DNA of 64,000 nt from Pseudomonas sp. p1(2021b) (GTDB lineage Bacteria > Pseudomonadota > Gammaproteobacteria > Pseudomonadales > Pseudomonadaceae), in the NCBI RefSeq assembly GCF_020151015.1, contig NZ_CP083746.1, positions 4,494,501 through 4,558,500 on the forward strand. Reading direction: 5' to 3'. Position numbers and translations under genes: made by a program. Every line of letters starts with the position of its first letter. Position 1 is the stretch's first letter. Shown in pieces: positions 25,664 to 34,887 of the stretch. The notes beneath the pieces were generated by a model that worked only from the letters and a program-made list of their open reading frames with translations, had not been told where the DNA came from and searched no databases.

Positions 25664-27715
25664 ATGTCCGGCTGCACCCCTGTTTTTACCCCCGCCGTAT
25701 GCGGGACCCTCGCCGCACTGTGCGGCTCACTGCTCGCGCCCATGACCTTGGCCGCCGATACCGGCCATGAAGGCCATGAGGCCGAACTGACCCCGACGGT
25801 CATCACCGCCGTTGCGCCAAGCTCGCCGCTGACTGTCGTCACCAACCCGAAAGACCCGCGCCAACCGGTGCCGGCCAGCGATGGTGCCGATTACCTCAAG
25901 ACCATCCCCGGCTTCTCGGCGATTCGCTCTGGCGGCACCAACGGCGACCCCGTGCTGCGTGGCATGTTCGGCTCACGCCTGAATATCCTCACCAACGGCG
26001 GCGTGATGCTGGGCGCCTGCCCCAACCGAATGGACGCGCCGACCTCCTACATTTCGCCGGAAACCTACGACCGCCTGACAGTGATCAAGGGCCCGCAAAG
26101 CGTGATCTGGGGCCCAGGCGGTTCGGCCGGGACCATCCTCTTCGAGCGTGAGCCGGAAAAATTCGGCGAGCTCGGCAGCCGCGTCAACGCCAGCCTGCTG
26201 GCCGGTTCCCATGGCCGCTTCGACAAGGTGCTCGATGCCGCTGCCGGCACCCGCCAGGGCTACGCCCGCTTCGTCGGCAATCAGTCGCGAGCCGATGACT
26301 ACGACGACGGTAACGGTGACACCGTGCCCTCACGCTGGGACAAGTGGAACGGCGACGTCACCCTCGGCTGGACACCAGACCAGGACACCCTGCTGGAACT
26401 CACCGCCGGCAAGGGCGATGGCGAGGCCCGCTACGCCGGGCGCGGCATGGACGGCTCGCAGTTCAAGCGCGAGAGCCTGGGCCTGCGTTTCGAGAAATCC
26501 AACCTGGGCGACGTGCTCGACAAGGTCGAGGCACAGGTCTACTACAACTATGCCGATCATGTGATGGACAACTACAGCCTGCGCACGCCGGGCATGATGG
26601 CGATGGTCAGCAACGTCGACCGTCGCACGATGGGCGCACGCGTCAAGGCCACCTGGCGCTGGGCCGATGTGCAGTTGGTTTCCGGTATCGATGCGCAGAC
26701 CAACGAACACCGCAAGCGCGGAGGCATGGCGGTGGACGCACACAAGGGCCAGCCCTGGACCAAGGACGCCGACTTCCACAACTACGGGCTGTTCAGCGAG
26801 CTGACCTGGTACGCCACCGGTGAAGATCGCCTGGTCACCGGGGCGCGCCTCGATCGCGCCTCGGCCCGCGATTTTCGCAAGAAGAGCCCCACCGAAGGGG
26901 ACACCCGCGCCGACACCCTGCCCAGCGGTTTCGTGCGCTACGAGCATGACCTGGCTGCGCTTGCGGCCACCACCTACATCGGCCTTGGTCATGCCCAACG
27001 CTTCCCAGACTACTGGGAGCTGTTCTCGCCCACCCTGCCACCCAATGGTTCAGCGAACGCCTTCGATGGCATCAAGCCCGAAAAGACCACTCAGCTCGAC
27101 GTCGGCATCCAGTACCACGATGAACGCATGGAGGCCTGGGCTTCGGGTTACATCGGGCAGGTTCGCGACTACATCCTGTTCGACTACGTACCAGGCAGCG
27201 GCGGCATGGGTAGCAAACTCGTATCCCAGGCGCAGAACATCGACGCCCGCATCATGGGCGGCGAACTCGGCGCGGCCTACAAGCTGAACGAAAACTGGAA
27301 AGCCGATGCTACCGTGGCCTACGCCTGGGGCAAGAACAGCAGTGACGGCAAGGCCCTGCCGCAGATGCCGCCATTGGAAAGCCGCCTCGGCCTGACCTAC
27401 AGCCGCGACACCTGGAGCGTCGGCGCCCTGTGGCGCCTGGTGGCAGCGCAGAACCGCATCGCCGAGAACCAGGGCAATGTGGTCGGCAAGGACTACGAGA
27501 AGAGCGCAGGCTTCGGCGTGTTCTCGTTCAACGGCGCCTACAAGGTGAACCGCAACCTCAAGCTCAGCGCAGGCGTCGACAACCTGTTCGACAAGGCCTA
27601 CGCCGAGCACTTGAACCTGGCCGGGAACGCCGGGTTCGGCTACCCGGCCAGCGACCCGCAGCCGGTGCTGGAGCCCGGCAGGACCTTCTGGACCAAGGTC
27701 GACATCAGCTTCTGA
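25664..27715 (+). CDS. oprC: TonB-dependent copper receptor, OprC-like
   Basis: 683 aa outer-membrane beta-barrel with signal peptide, plug domain (~60-170; IPGFSAIRSGGTNGDPVLRG, VIKGPQSVIWGPGGSAGTI) and a C-terminal barrel ending in ...KVDISF (aromatic end residue needed for insertion). The OprC copper site known from P. aeruginosa, a CxxxM plus HxM set, is present as C119-P-N-R-M123 and H299-V-M301. Family members import copper or are repressed by it. Downstream of two DUF2946 genes and PCuAC. Confidence 0.92.
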   Translation: MSGCTPVFTPAVCGTLAALCGSLLAPMTLAADTGHEGHEAELTPTVITAVAPSSPLTVVTNPKDPRQPVPASDGADYLKTIPGFSAIRSGGTNGDPVLRGMFGSRLNILTNGGVMLGACPNRMDAPTSYISPETYDRLTVIKGPQSVIWGPGGSAGTILFEREPEKFGELGSRVNASLLAGSHGRFDKVLDAAAGTRQGYARFVGNQSRADDYDDGNGDTVPSRWDKWNGDVTLGWTPDQDTLLELTAGKGDGEARYAGRGMDGSQFKRESLGLRFEKSNLGDVLDKVEAQVYYNYADHVMDNYSLRTPGMMAMVSNVDRRTMGARVKATWRWADVQLVSGIDAQTNEHRKRGGMAVDAHKGQPWTKDADFHNYGLFSELTWYATGEDRLVTGARLDRASARDFRKKSPTEGDTRADTLPSGFVRYEHDLAALAATTYIGLGHAQRFPDYWELFSPTLPPNGSANAFDGIKPEKTTQLDVGIQYHDERMEAWASGYIGQVRDYILFDYVPGSGGMGSKLVSQAQNIDARIMGGELGAAYKLNENWKADATVAYAWGKNSSDGKALPQMPPLESRLGLTYSRDTWSVGALWRLVAAQNRIAENQGNVVGKDYEKSAGFGVFSFNGAYKVNRNLKLSAGVDNLFDKAYAEHLNLAGNAGFGYPASDPQPVLEPGRTFWTKVDISF

Positions 27716-27772
27716 CAACAACGACCCAGGCGCGGCCTTCGCCGCGCCTGACCGGTCACTCGGGAGGTTCAC

Positions 27773-29137
27773 ATGAGCGAAAAACGCATCTCCTTCTACA
27801 ACCTGGCCTGGCGCTGGCATTTCTATGCCGGGCTGTTCGTCGCACCCTTCATGATCCTGCTGGCGATCACCGGGATCATCTACCTGTTCAAGCCCCAGCT
27901 CGACCCGCTGCTGTACCGCGACCTGATGGTGGTCGAGGCCGGCCACCACCGGCAGGACGCTGACACGCTCCTGGCCGAGGTACGCCGGGTTTATCCACAG
28001 GGGCATGTGGGCCAGTACCTGCCGCCGGTCAGTGCCGAGCGCAGCGCGCAGTTCGTGGTGCATGACGGCGGGCGCGAACTGAACGTGTTCATCGACCCGT
28101 ACAGCGCCAAGGTACTCGGCGAGCAGGACGGCAAGAACAACCTGCAGGCAGTGGCCAGGGCCCTGCACGGTGAGCTGATGGTCGGCACCGTCGGTGATCG
28201 GCTGGTGGAACTGGCCGCCGGCTGGGGCATCGTGCTGGTGGTGTCCGGCCTGTACCTGTGGTGGCCACGCGGGCGCAGCAGTGCTGGCGTGTTGTGGCCA
28301 CGGCTGTCGGCACGCGGCAGGGTGCTGTGGCGCGACCTGCATGCGGTCACGGGGTTCTGGGGCTCGCTCCTGCTGCTGTTGATGCTGCTCAGCGGCATGA
28401 CCTGGACGGGCCTGTGGGGCAAGCAGTACGCCGACCTGTGGAATCGCTTCCCGGCGGCCATGTGGAACGACGTGCCCAAGTCCGACCAGCAGGCCCGAGA
28501 GCTGAACAATGCGCATCGCCAGACCGTGCCCTGGGCCGTGGAGAATACGCCGATGCCGGTGTCCGGCGCTCATGCCGAGCATGCGGGCCACCACGCCATG
28601 GCCAGTGGCCCCGCGGCGCCCCAGGTGACCTTGCAACAGGTCGAGGACGTGGCCACCGCGCGCAAGGTCGAGCCAGGCTACAGCATCACCCTGCCGACCA
28701 CCGCCGAAGGCGTGTTCACCATCGCGGTGTTCGCCGACGACCCTCGCAATGACGCCACCCTGCACGTGGACCAATACACCGGCCGGGTGCTGGCCGATGT
28801 GCGCTGGCAGGACTACAGCCCGATCGCCCGCGCTACCGAGCTTGGGGTAATGTTGCACGAAGGGAAGATGTTCGGGCCGCTCAACCAGCTCATCATCCTG
28901 CTGGTGTGCCTGATGATCCTGCTGGGTTCGGTCAGCGGCCTGGTGATGTGGTGGAAACGCCGGCCCGATGGCGGCCTGGGCGTACCACCGCTGCGCCATG
29001 ACCTGCCACGCTGGAAGACCGCCACAGCGGTGATGCTGGTGCTGGGTGTCGCGTTCCCGCTGGTGGGAGTGTCGATGCTGGTGATGTGGGCAGTCGATAG
29101 CCTGGTGGTGCGCCGCAAGGTGCTCGCCAGGGCGTGA
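27773..29137 (+). CDS. PepSY-associated transmembrane protein
   Basis: 454 aa with four main membrane helices (about residues 18-40, 140-165, 195-215, 375-400) plus a C-terminal one, and two periplasmic PepSY-like segments. N-terminal FYNLAWRWHFYAGLFVAPFM is the PepSY_TM signature, related to siderophore/iron reductases. A His-rich insertion (AHAEHAGHHAM) around residue 265 may bind copper. It is likely a membrane reductase or accessory protein for the preceding OprC-like receptor. Separated from oprC by 57 bases. Confidence 0.85.
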   Translation: MSEKRISFYNLAWRWHFYAGLFVAPFMILLAITGIIYLFKPQLDPLLYRDLMVVEAGHHRQDADTLLAEVRRVYPQGHVGQYLPPVSAERSAQFVVHDGGRELNVFIDPYSAKVLGEQDGKNNLQAVARALHGELMVGTVGDRLVELAAGWGIVLVVSGLYLWWPRGRSSAGVLWPRLSARGRVLWRDLHAVTGFWGSLLLLLMLLSGMTWTGLWGKQYADLWNRFPAAMWNDVPKSDQQARELNNAHRQTVPWAVENTPMPVSGAHAEHAGHHAMASGPAAPQVTLQQVEDVATARKVEPGYSITLPTTAEGVFTIAVFADDPRNDATLHVDQYTGRVLADVRWQDYSPIARATELGVMLHEGKMFGPLNQLIILLVCLMILLGSVSGLVMWWKRRPDGGLGVPPLRHDLPRWKTATAVMLVLGVAFPLVGVSMLVMWAVDSLVVRRKVLARA

Positions 29138-29147
29138 CGCCATAGGG

Positions 29148-29237
29148 GCCGCGGTGCGGCCCTTTCGCGGCACAAGGCCGCTCCTACAAAAGAGCCGTGC
29201 CCCTGTAGGAGCGGCCGCGGTGCCGCGAAAAGGCTGC
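29148..29237. repeat. REPIN (GAGCGGCCTTG type) after the copper cassette
   Basis: TTTCGCGGCACAAGGCCGCT then CCTACA is followed by CTGTAGGAGCGGCCGCGGTG then CCGCGAAAAGG; the right copy carries a small change in the core. Confidence 0.85.
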
Positions 29238-29357
29238 ACAGTAGCCCCTCTTGCATCCGCTCTGCCCCGGCAAAATGGAATCGATCTGTCACGCCACGAT
29301 CTGGAACGCGCGTGTTAGCCTACCTGGCTTTCCCACAAGAAGACCGATCTCAATGGA

Positions 29358-30773
29358 ATGCAGCCCATGACCCGGACCTCCCCCACACCGGCAGACGACA
29401 CCCACCTGCAACGTAACCTCACCAACCGCCATATCCAGCTGATCGCCATCGGCGGCGCCATCGGTACCGGCCTGTTCATGGGCTCGGGCAAGACCATCAG
29501 CCTGGCGGGCCCGTCGATCATCTTCGTCTACATGATCATCGGCTTCATGCTGTTCTTCGTCATGCGCGCCATGGGCGAACTGCTGCTGTCGAACCTCAAC
29601 TACAAGTCCTTCATCGATTTCTCCGCCGACCTGTTGGGCCCCTGGGCCGGTTATTTCACCGGCTGGACCTACTGGTTCTGCTGGGTCATCACCGGCATCG
29701 CCGACGTGATCGCCATCGCCGCCTACTCGCAGTTCTGGTTCCCCGACCTGCCCCAGTGGATACCGGCGCTCACTTGCGTGGCGGTACTGCTGTCGCTGAA
29801 CCTGATCACCGTGAAGATGTTCGGCGAGATCGAGTTCTGGTTCGCCATGATCAAGATCGTCGCCATCCTGGGCCTGGTCGCAACAGGCCTGTACATGGTG
29901 ATCACCGGCTTCGAGTCGCCCGCCGGGCGCACGGCGCAGTTGGCCAACCTGTGGAACGATGGCGGCATGTTCCCCAACGGCGTGATGGGCTTCTTCGCAG
30001 GTTTCCAGATCGCCGTGTTCGCCTTCGTCGGCATCGAACTGGTAGGCACCACGGCCGCCGAGGCGAAGAACCCCGAACGCACCCTGCCACGGGCGATCAA
30101 CTCCATCCCCGTGCGCATCATCGTGTTCTACGTGCTGGCCTTGATCGCCATCATGGCAGTCACTCCGTGGCGCGACGTGGTGCCGGGCAAGAGCCCGTTC
30201 GTCGAACTGTTCGTCCTGGCCGGCCTGCCAGCGGCGGCGAGCATCATCAACTTCGTCGTGCTGACCTCGGCGGCGTCCTCGGCCAACAGCGGCGTGTTTT
30301 CCACCAGCCGCATGCTCTACGGCCTGTCCCAGGAGGGCGACGCGCCCAAGGCCTTCGAGAAGTTGTCGCGGCGGGCCGTGCCGGCCAACGGGCTGTATTT
30401 CTCCTGCACCTGCCTGCTGCTCGGTGCCGTGCTGATCTATGTGATCCCCGACCTGGTGGAGGCCTTCACCTTGGTCACCACGGTTTCGGCGCTGCTGTTC
30501 ATGTTCGTCTGGACGCTGATCCTGCTGTCGTACCTGAGCTATCGCCGACGGCGCGCGGCGCTGCATGAGAAGTCGACCTACAAGATGCCGGGAGGGCGTT
30601 TGATGTGCTACGTATGCCTGGCCTTCTTCGCCGCGATCCTTTTGCTGTTGAGTCTGGAAGCGGATACGCGCTCGGCGCTGATGGTAACCCCGCTGTGGTT
30701 CGTGGTCCTGGCGGTGACCTATCAGTTCGTGCGCAGCAAGCGCCAGCCACAGGCTGCATTGCGCGACGACTGA
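29358..30773 (+). CDS. cycA: Amino acid permease, D-serine/D-alanine/glycine transporter type
   Basis: 471 aa, 12 membrane helices, APC superfamily. The start NLTNRHIQLIAIGGAIGTGLFMGSG is the amino-acid permease motif. The overall sequence (YKSFIDFSADLLGPWAGYFTGWTYWFCW and KMFGEIEFWFAMIKI segments) is CycA-like, proton-driven uptake of glycine, D-Ala and D-Ser. Start 29358 or 29367 (MTRTSP); neither has a good ribosome binding site. Substrate is inferred from similarity only. It precedes the urea transporter operon but is separated by 184 bases and a GC-rich hairpin (30781-30800). Confidence 0.85.
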   Translation: MQPMTRTSPTPADDTHLQRNLTNRHIQLIAIGGAIGTGLFMGSGKTISLAGPSIIFVYMIIGFMLFFVMRAMGELLLSNLNYKSFIDFSADLLGPWAGYFTGWTYWFCWVITGIADVIAIAAYSQFWFPDLPQWIPALTCVAVLLSLNLITVKMFGEIEFWFAMIKIVAILGLVATGLYMVITGFESPAGRTAQLANLWNDGGMFPNGVMGFFAGFQIAVFAFVGIELVGTTAAEAKNPERTLPRAINSIPVRIIVFYVLALIAIMAVTPWRDVVPGKSPFVELFVLAGLPAAASIINFVVLTSAASSANSGVFSTSRMLYGLSQEGDAPKAFEKLSRRAVPANGLYFSCTCLLLGAVLIYVIPDLVEAFTLVTTVSALLFMFVWTLILLSYLSYRRRRAALHEKSTYKMPGGRLMCYVCLAFFAAILLLLSLEADTRSALMVTPLWFVVLAVTYQFVRSKRQPQAALRDD

Positions 30774-30894
30774 GGCGTTGGGGGCCGCGGTGGCGGCCCC
30801 AATGCTGTGCTCGTGTCTTCGCCAGGCACCATCCTGGCCCACATCGATGCCCCGATACCTCGCACACCCTGTCTATTTCGCGCTCTCCGCCGTT

Positions 30895-30910
30895 CGGCAC
30901 ACCCCTTGCA
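30895..30910 (+). promoter_or_regulatory. Sigma-54 (-24/-12) promoter of urtA
   Basis: CGGCACACCCCTTGCA: the essential GG and GC are separated by ten bases and match TGGCAC-N5-TTGCA except the first T. It lies 48 bases before the urtA ATG, giving a leader of about 36 nt. Consistent with NtrC/RpoN control of urea uptake under nitrogen limitation. Confidence 0.75.
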
Positions 30911-30957
30911 ATACCCCTTCTCGCTTGGCCCCCCTAAGACCTCAGCGGAGAGAGCAC

Positions 30958-32223
30958 ATGAAGCGTCGCAGTCTGATCAAGGCCTTTACCCTCAGCGCAT
31001 CGATCGCGGCGATGGGCCTGAGCTGGAGCATCCAGGCCGCCGAAACCATCAAGGTCGGTATCCTCCACTCGCTGTCCGGGACCATGGCCATCTCCGAGAC
31101 CTCGCTCAAGGACATGGCGCTGATGACCATCGACGAAATCAACGCCAACGGTGGGGTGAACGGCAAACTGCTCGAGCCCGTGGTGGTGGACCCGGCGTCC
31201 AACTGGCCGCTGTTCGCCGAAAAGAGCCGCCAGTTGCTCAGCCAAGACAAGGTCGCCGTGGTGTTCGGTTGCTGGACCTCGGTGTCGCGCAAGTCGGTGT
31301 TGCCGGTGTTCGAAGAGCTCAATGGCTTGCTGTTCTACCCAGTGCAGTACGAAGGCGAAGAACTGTCGCCCAACGTGTTCTACACAGGTGCGGCGCCTAA
31401 CCAGCAGGCCATCCCGGCGGTGCAATACCTGATGAGCGAAGATGGCGGCGCTGCCACGCGCTTCTTCCTGCTCGGCACCGACTATGTCTACCCGCGCACC
31501 ACCAACAAGATCCTGCGCGCCTTCCTGCACAGCAAGGGCGTGGCCGACAAGGACATCGAGGAGGTCTACACACCGTTCGGCCACAGCGACTACCAGACCA
31601 TCGTCGCCAACATCAAGAAATTCTCCGCCGGTGGCAAGACTGCGGTCATCTCCACCGTCAATGGCGATTCCAACGTACCGTTCTACAAGGAGCTGGCCAA
31701 CCAGGGCCTGAAGGCCACCGACGTGCCGGTGGTCGCGTTCTCGGTAGGCGAGGAGGAACTGCGCGGTATCGACACCAAACCGCTGGTGGGCCACCTGGCC
31801 GCATGGAACTACTTCGAGTCGGTGGATAACCCGGTCAACCAGAAGTTCGTCGCCGACTGGAAGGCCTACGCCAAGGCCAAGAAGCTGCCCGGGGCCGACA
31901 AGGCGGTGACCAACGACCCGATGGAAGCCACCTATGTAGGCATCCACATGTGGGCCCAGGCCGCCGAAAAGGCCAAGTCCACCGACGTCGACAAGGTCCG
32001 CGAGGCGTTGGCCGGGCAAACCTTCCAGGCGCCGTCCGGCTACACCCTGACCATGGACAAGACCAACCATCACCTGCACAAGCCGGTGATGATCGGCGAA
32101 ATCCAGGACGACGGGCAGTTCAGCGTGGTGTGGGAGACCGAGCAGCCGTTGCGGGCGCAGCCGTGGAGCCCGTTCATTCCAGGCAATGACAAGCGCCCTG
32201 ACTATGCGGTGAAGGGCAACTGA
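30958..32223 (+). CDS. urtA: Urea ABC transporter, substrate-binding protein
   Basis: 421 aa periplasmic binding protein. Signal peptide MKRRSLIKAF...SIQA carries an RR-x-L-I-K Tat-like motif. The body is a type I periplasmic fold (VGILHSLSGTMAISETSLKD, VFGCWTSVSRKSVLPVFE, YPVQYEGEELSPNVFYTG) specific to UrtA rather than to branched-chain amino-acid binders. First gene of urtABCDE; 88 bases and a REP-like hairpin separate it from urtB, an arrangement that usually favours high levels of the binding protein. Confidence 0.96.
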   Translation: MKRRSLIKAFTLSASIAAMGLSWSIQAAETIKVGILHSLSGTMAISETSLKDMALMTIDEINANGGVNGKLLEPVVVDPASNWPLFAEKSRQLLSQDKVAVVFGCWTSVSRKSVLPVFEELNGLLFYPVQYEGEELSPNVFYTGAAPNQQAIPAVQYLMSEDGGAATRFFLLGTDYVYPRTTNKILRAFLHSKGVADKDIEEVYTPFGHSDYQTIVANIKKFSAGGKTAVISTVNGDSNVPFYKELANQGLKATDVPVVAFSVGEEELRGIDTKPLVGHLAAWNYFESVDNPVNQKFVADWKAYAKAKKLPGADKAVTNDPMEATYVGIHMWAQAAEKAKSTDVDKVREALAGQTFQAPSGYTLTMDKTNHHLHKPVMIGEIQDDGQFSVVWETEQPLRAQPWSPFIPGNDKRPDYAVKGN

Positions 32224-32224
32224 C

Positions 32225-32291
32225 GCTATCGCGGAGCAAGCCCACGCCTACACGGCTCTTGCTGCACCTGTAGGGGCGGGCTTTCGCGATG
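32225..32291. repeat. Degenerate REP pair inside the urt operon
   Basis: CGCTATCGCGGAGCAAGCCC then ACGCCTACA is followed by CTGTAGGGGCGGGCTTTCGC then GATG. Both arms resemble the GCGGGCTTG-type REP with substitutions. Located between urtA and urtB. Confidence 0.75.
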
Positions 32292-32311
32292 AATCCACTG
32301 CCGATTCCAGG

Positions 32312-33808
32312 ATGGCCCGCATGCTCAGATGCTTGCTCACTCTATTCTTGCTGCTGCCGCTGGCCACCCAAGCCAGCGAAGGCGAATTCTTCCTTGCCGC
32401 CAAGCCCGCCGAGCAGGCGCACCTGCTCCAAACCTGGGCCGCGCAGCCCGATGCCGCGCGCTTGCCGTTGCTGGAAAACCTGCACCAAGGCCGTATCGCT
32501 GAAAACGACGCGCGCAAGGTGCGCCTGAACAACCGCCTGCGCAGCCTGATCGACAACGCCCTGGCCAGCCATCGATTGCTCAGCGACCAGGTCAGCATCC
32601 GCCTGGCCGCAGCCCAGCAACTGCAAAAATCCGCGCAACCGGCGCAGATGGCCTTCCTCGACCGGCGCTTCGCCAGCGAGCCGGATGCCGCGGTGCATGC
32701 AGCCCTGGGCCTGGCCCTGGCCAACCTGCAACTCGGTGCCGAAGACCCCGCCGTACGCCTGGCCGCCGTACGCCTGCTCGGCGAAACCGGCGACCCGCTC
32801 GCCCGCCCCCGTCTGGAGGCGCTGTTGCAACCGGACGCCGAAAGCAACGCTGCAGTGCGCACTGCCGCCGCCACCAGCCTCGCCCAAGTCCAACGCAAAC
32901 TGCTGTTTGGCGAACTGCTCGGGCAAGCCTTCAGCGGCCTGTCGCTGGGTTCGATCCTGCTGCTCGCAGCCTTGGGCCTGGCGATCACCTTCGGCCTGCT
33001 GGGCGTGATCAACATGGCTCATGGCGAGATGCTCATGCTCGGTGCCTACAGCACCTACATGGTCCAGGTGATGGTGCAACGCTACGCCCCGGGCGCCCTG
33101 GAGCTGTACCCGTTGATCGCCCTGCCGGTGGCCTTCGTGGTCAGCGCCGGGGTCGGCATGGCCCTGGAACGCACGGTGATCCGCCACTTGTATGGCCGCC
33201 CGCTGGAGACCCTCCTGGCGACGTGGGGTATCAGCCTGATCCTGATCCAGGCCATCCGTCTGCTGTTTGGCGCGCAGAACGTCGAGGTGAGCAACCCGGC
33301 ATGGCTGTCCGGTGGAATCCAGGTACTGCCCAACCTGGTGCTGCCCTACAACCGCCTGGTGATCATCGTCTTCGCCCTGGCCGTGGTACTGCTCACCTGG
33401 CTGTTGCTCAACCGCACACGCCTGGGCCTGAACGTGCGCGCGGTGACGCAGAACCGCAACATGGCGGCCTGCTGCGGGGTTTGCACCGGGCGCATCGACA
33501 TGCTCGCCTTCGGCCTCGGCTCCGGCATCGCAGGCCTGGGCGGGGTCGCTCTGAGCCAGATCGGCAACGTCGGCCCCGACCTTGGCCAGAACTACATCAT
33601 CGACTCGTTCCTGGTGGTGGTGCTCGGGGGCGTCGGCCAACTGGCGGGCAGCCTCTGGGCCGCGTTCGGCCTGGGCATCGCCAACAAGCTGCTGGAGCCG
33701 CAGATCGGTGCGGTGCTAGGCAAGATCCTCATCCTTGCGCTGGTCATTCTGTTCATCCAGAAACGCCCGCAAGGCCTGTTCGCCCTCAAGGGACGGGTAA
33801 TCGACTGA
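32312..33808 (+). CDS. urtB: Urea ABC transporter, permease UrtB
   Basis: 498 aa. After a signal-like segment there is a long non-membrane N-terminal region (~20-200, Ala/Leu/Gln-rich, repeat-like helices), typical of UrtB in proteobacteria, and then a LivH-type permease with about eight helices (SLGSILLLAALGLAITFGLL, GVINMAHGEMLMLGAY). Start 32312 (MARMLRC) or 32321 (MLRCLL). Stop overlaps the urtC start (TGATG). Confidence 0.94.
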   Translation: MARMLRCLLTLFLLLPLATQASEGEFFLAAKPAEQAHLLQTWAAQPDAARLPLLENLHQGRIAENDARKVRLNNRLRSLIDNALASHRLLSDQVSIRLAAAQQLQKSAQPAQMAFLDRRFASEPDAAVHAALGLALANLQLGAEDPAVRLAAVRLLGETGDPLARPRLEALLQPDAESNAAVRTAAATSLAQVQRKLLFGELLGQAFSGLSLGSILLLAALGLAITFGLLGVINMAHGEMLMLGAYSTYMVQVMVQRYAPGALELYPLIALPVAFVVSAGVGMALERTVIRHLYGRPLETLLATWGISLILIQAIRLLFGAQNVEVSNPAWLSGGIQVLPNLVLPYNRLVIIVFALAVVLLTWLLLNRTRLGLNVRAVTQNRNMAACCGVCTGRIDMLAFGLGSGIAGLGGVALSQIGNVGPDLGQNYIIDSFLVVVLGGVGQLAGSLWAAFGLGIANKLLEPQIGAVLGKILILALVILFIQKRPQGLFALKGRVID

Positions 33809-34887
33809 TGAACCAGCCTCTGCTTGTCACTGCCTCGCAAAAGGCCGGGCCACGCGCCTCCCTGACCATCGGCACCCTCGTCGTCCTGGTGCTGCTGGCC
33901 ATGCCGCTGCTGTCGCTGCTGCCCGACGGCCATGCGCTGCAGGTCTCGACCTACACCCTGACGCTGGTGGGCAAGATCCTCTGCTATGCCATCGTCGCCC
34001 TGGCCCTGGACCTGGTATGGGGCTACGCCGGGTTGCTGTCGCTCGGCCATGGCCTGTTCTTCGCCCTCGGCGGCTACGCCATGGGCATGTACCTGATGCG
34101 CCAGGCGGCCGGTGACGGTCTGCCAGGCTTCATGACCTTCCTGTCGTGGAACGAGCTGCCTTGGTACTGGGCCGGTACCCAGCATTTCGCCTGGGCGCTG
34201 TGCCTGGTGGTGCTGGCGCCGGGGCTGCTGGCCCTGGTGTTCGGCTTCTTCGCCTTCCGGTCACGGATCAAGGGTGTGTACTTCTCGATCATGACCCAGG
34301 CACTGACCTTTGCCGGCATGCTGCTGTTCTTCCGCAACGAGACTGGCCTGGGCGGCAATAACGGCTTCACCAGTTTTCGCACCATCCTGGGCTTCGACAT
34401 CGCAGCCCAGGGCACCCGCGCCGTGCTGTTCCTACTCACTGTCGGCCTGCTGCTGGCAAGCCTGTACCTGTGCTGGTGCCTGACCCGCAGCAAGTTCGGG
34501 CGGCTGCTCATCGCCCTGCGTGACGCCGAGAACCGCCTGATGTTCTGCGGCTACGACCCGCGCGGCTTCAAGCTGTTGGTGTGGGTGTTGAGCGCGGTGC
34601 TGTGTGGCCTGGCCGGCGCGCTGTACGTGCCCCAGGTGGGCATCATCAACCCCAGTGAAATGTCGCCGACCCATTCCATCGAAGCGGCCGTGTGGGTGGC
34701 CCTGGGCGGGCGCGGTACGCTGATCGGCCCGCTGCTCGGCGCTGGGCTGGTCAACGGCATGAAGAGCTGGCTCACCATGGCGTTCCCAGAATTCTGGCTG
34801 TTCTTCCTCGGCGCGCTGTTCATCCTCGTCACCCTTTACCTGCCCAGGGGGGTGATGGGCCTGCTGAAGAAAAGGAGCGCCCCATGA
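33808..34887 (+). CDS. urtC: Urea ABC transporter, permease UrtC
   Basis: 359 aa LivM-type permease with about ten helices; WGYAGLLSLGHGLFFALGGY and the C-terminal EAAVWVALGGRGTLIGPLLGA motif are family marks. Starts inside the urtB stop and ends overlapping urtD (ATGA at 34884-34887). The longer frame reading in from 33223 is antiphase urtB sequence and is not used. Confidence 0.95.
   Translation: MNQPLLVTASQKAGPRASLTIGTLVVLVLLAMPLLSLLPDGHALQVSTYTLTLVGKILCYAIVALALDLVWGYAGLLSLGHGLFFALGGYAMGMYLMRQAAGDGLPGFMTFLSWNELPWYWAGTQHFAWALCLVVLAPGLLALVFGFFAFRSRIKGVYFSIMTQALTFAGMLLFFRNETGLGGNNGFTSFRTILGFDIAAQGTRAVLFLLTVGLLLASLYLCWCLTRSKFGRLLIALRDAENRLMFCGYDPRGFKLLVWVLSAVLCGLAGALYVPQVGIINPSEMSPTHSIEAAVWVALGGRGTLIGPLLGAGLVNGMKSWLTMAFPEFWLFFLGALFILVTLYLPRGVMGLLKKRSAP

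Noticed and set aside
27050..29239. 729-codon reverse frame over oprC and the PepSY gene
   Set aside because: Crosses two well-supported forward genes and a REPIN; no recognisable domain.
30781..30800. Terminator for cycA (GGGGCCG hairpin)
   Set aside because: Stem is convincing but there is no T run, so not called as a separate feature.
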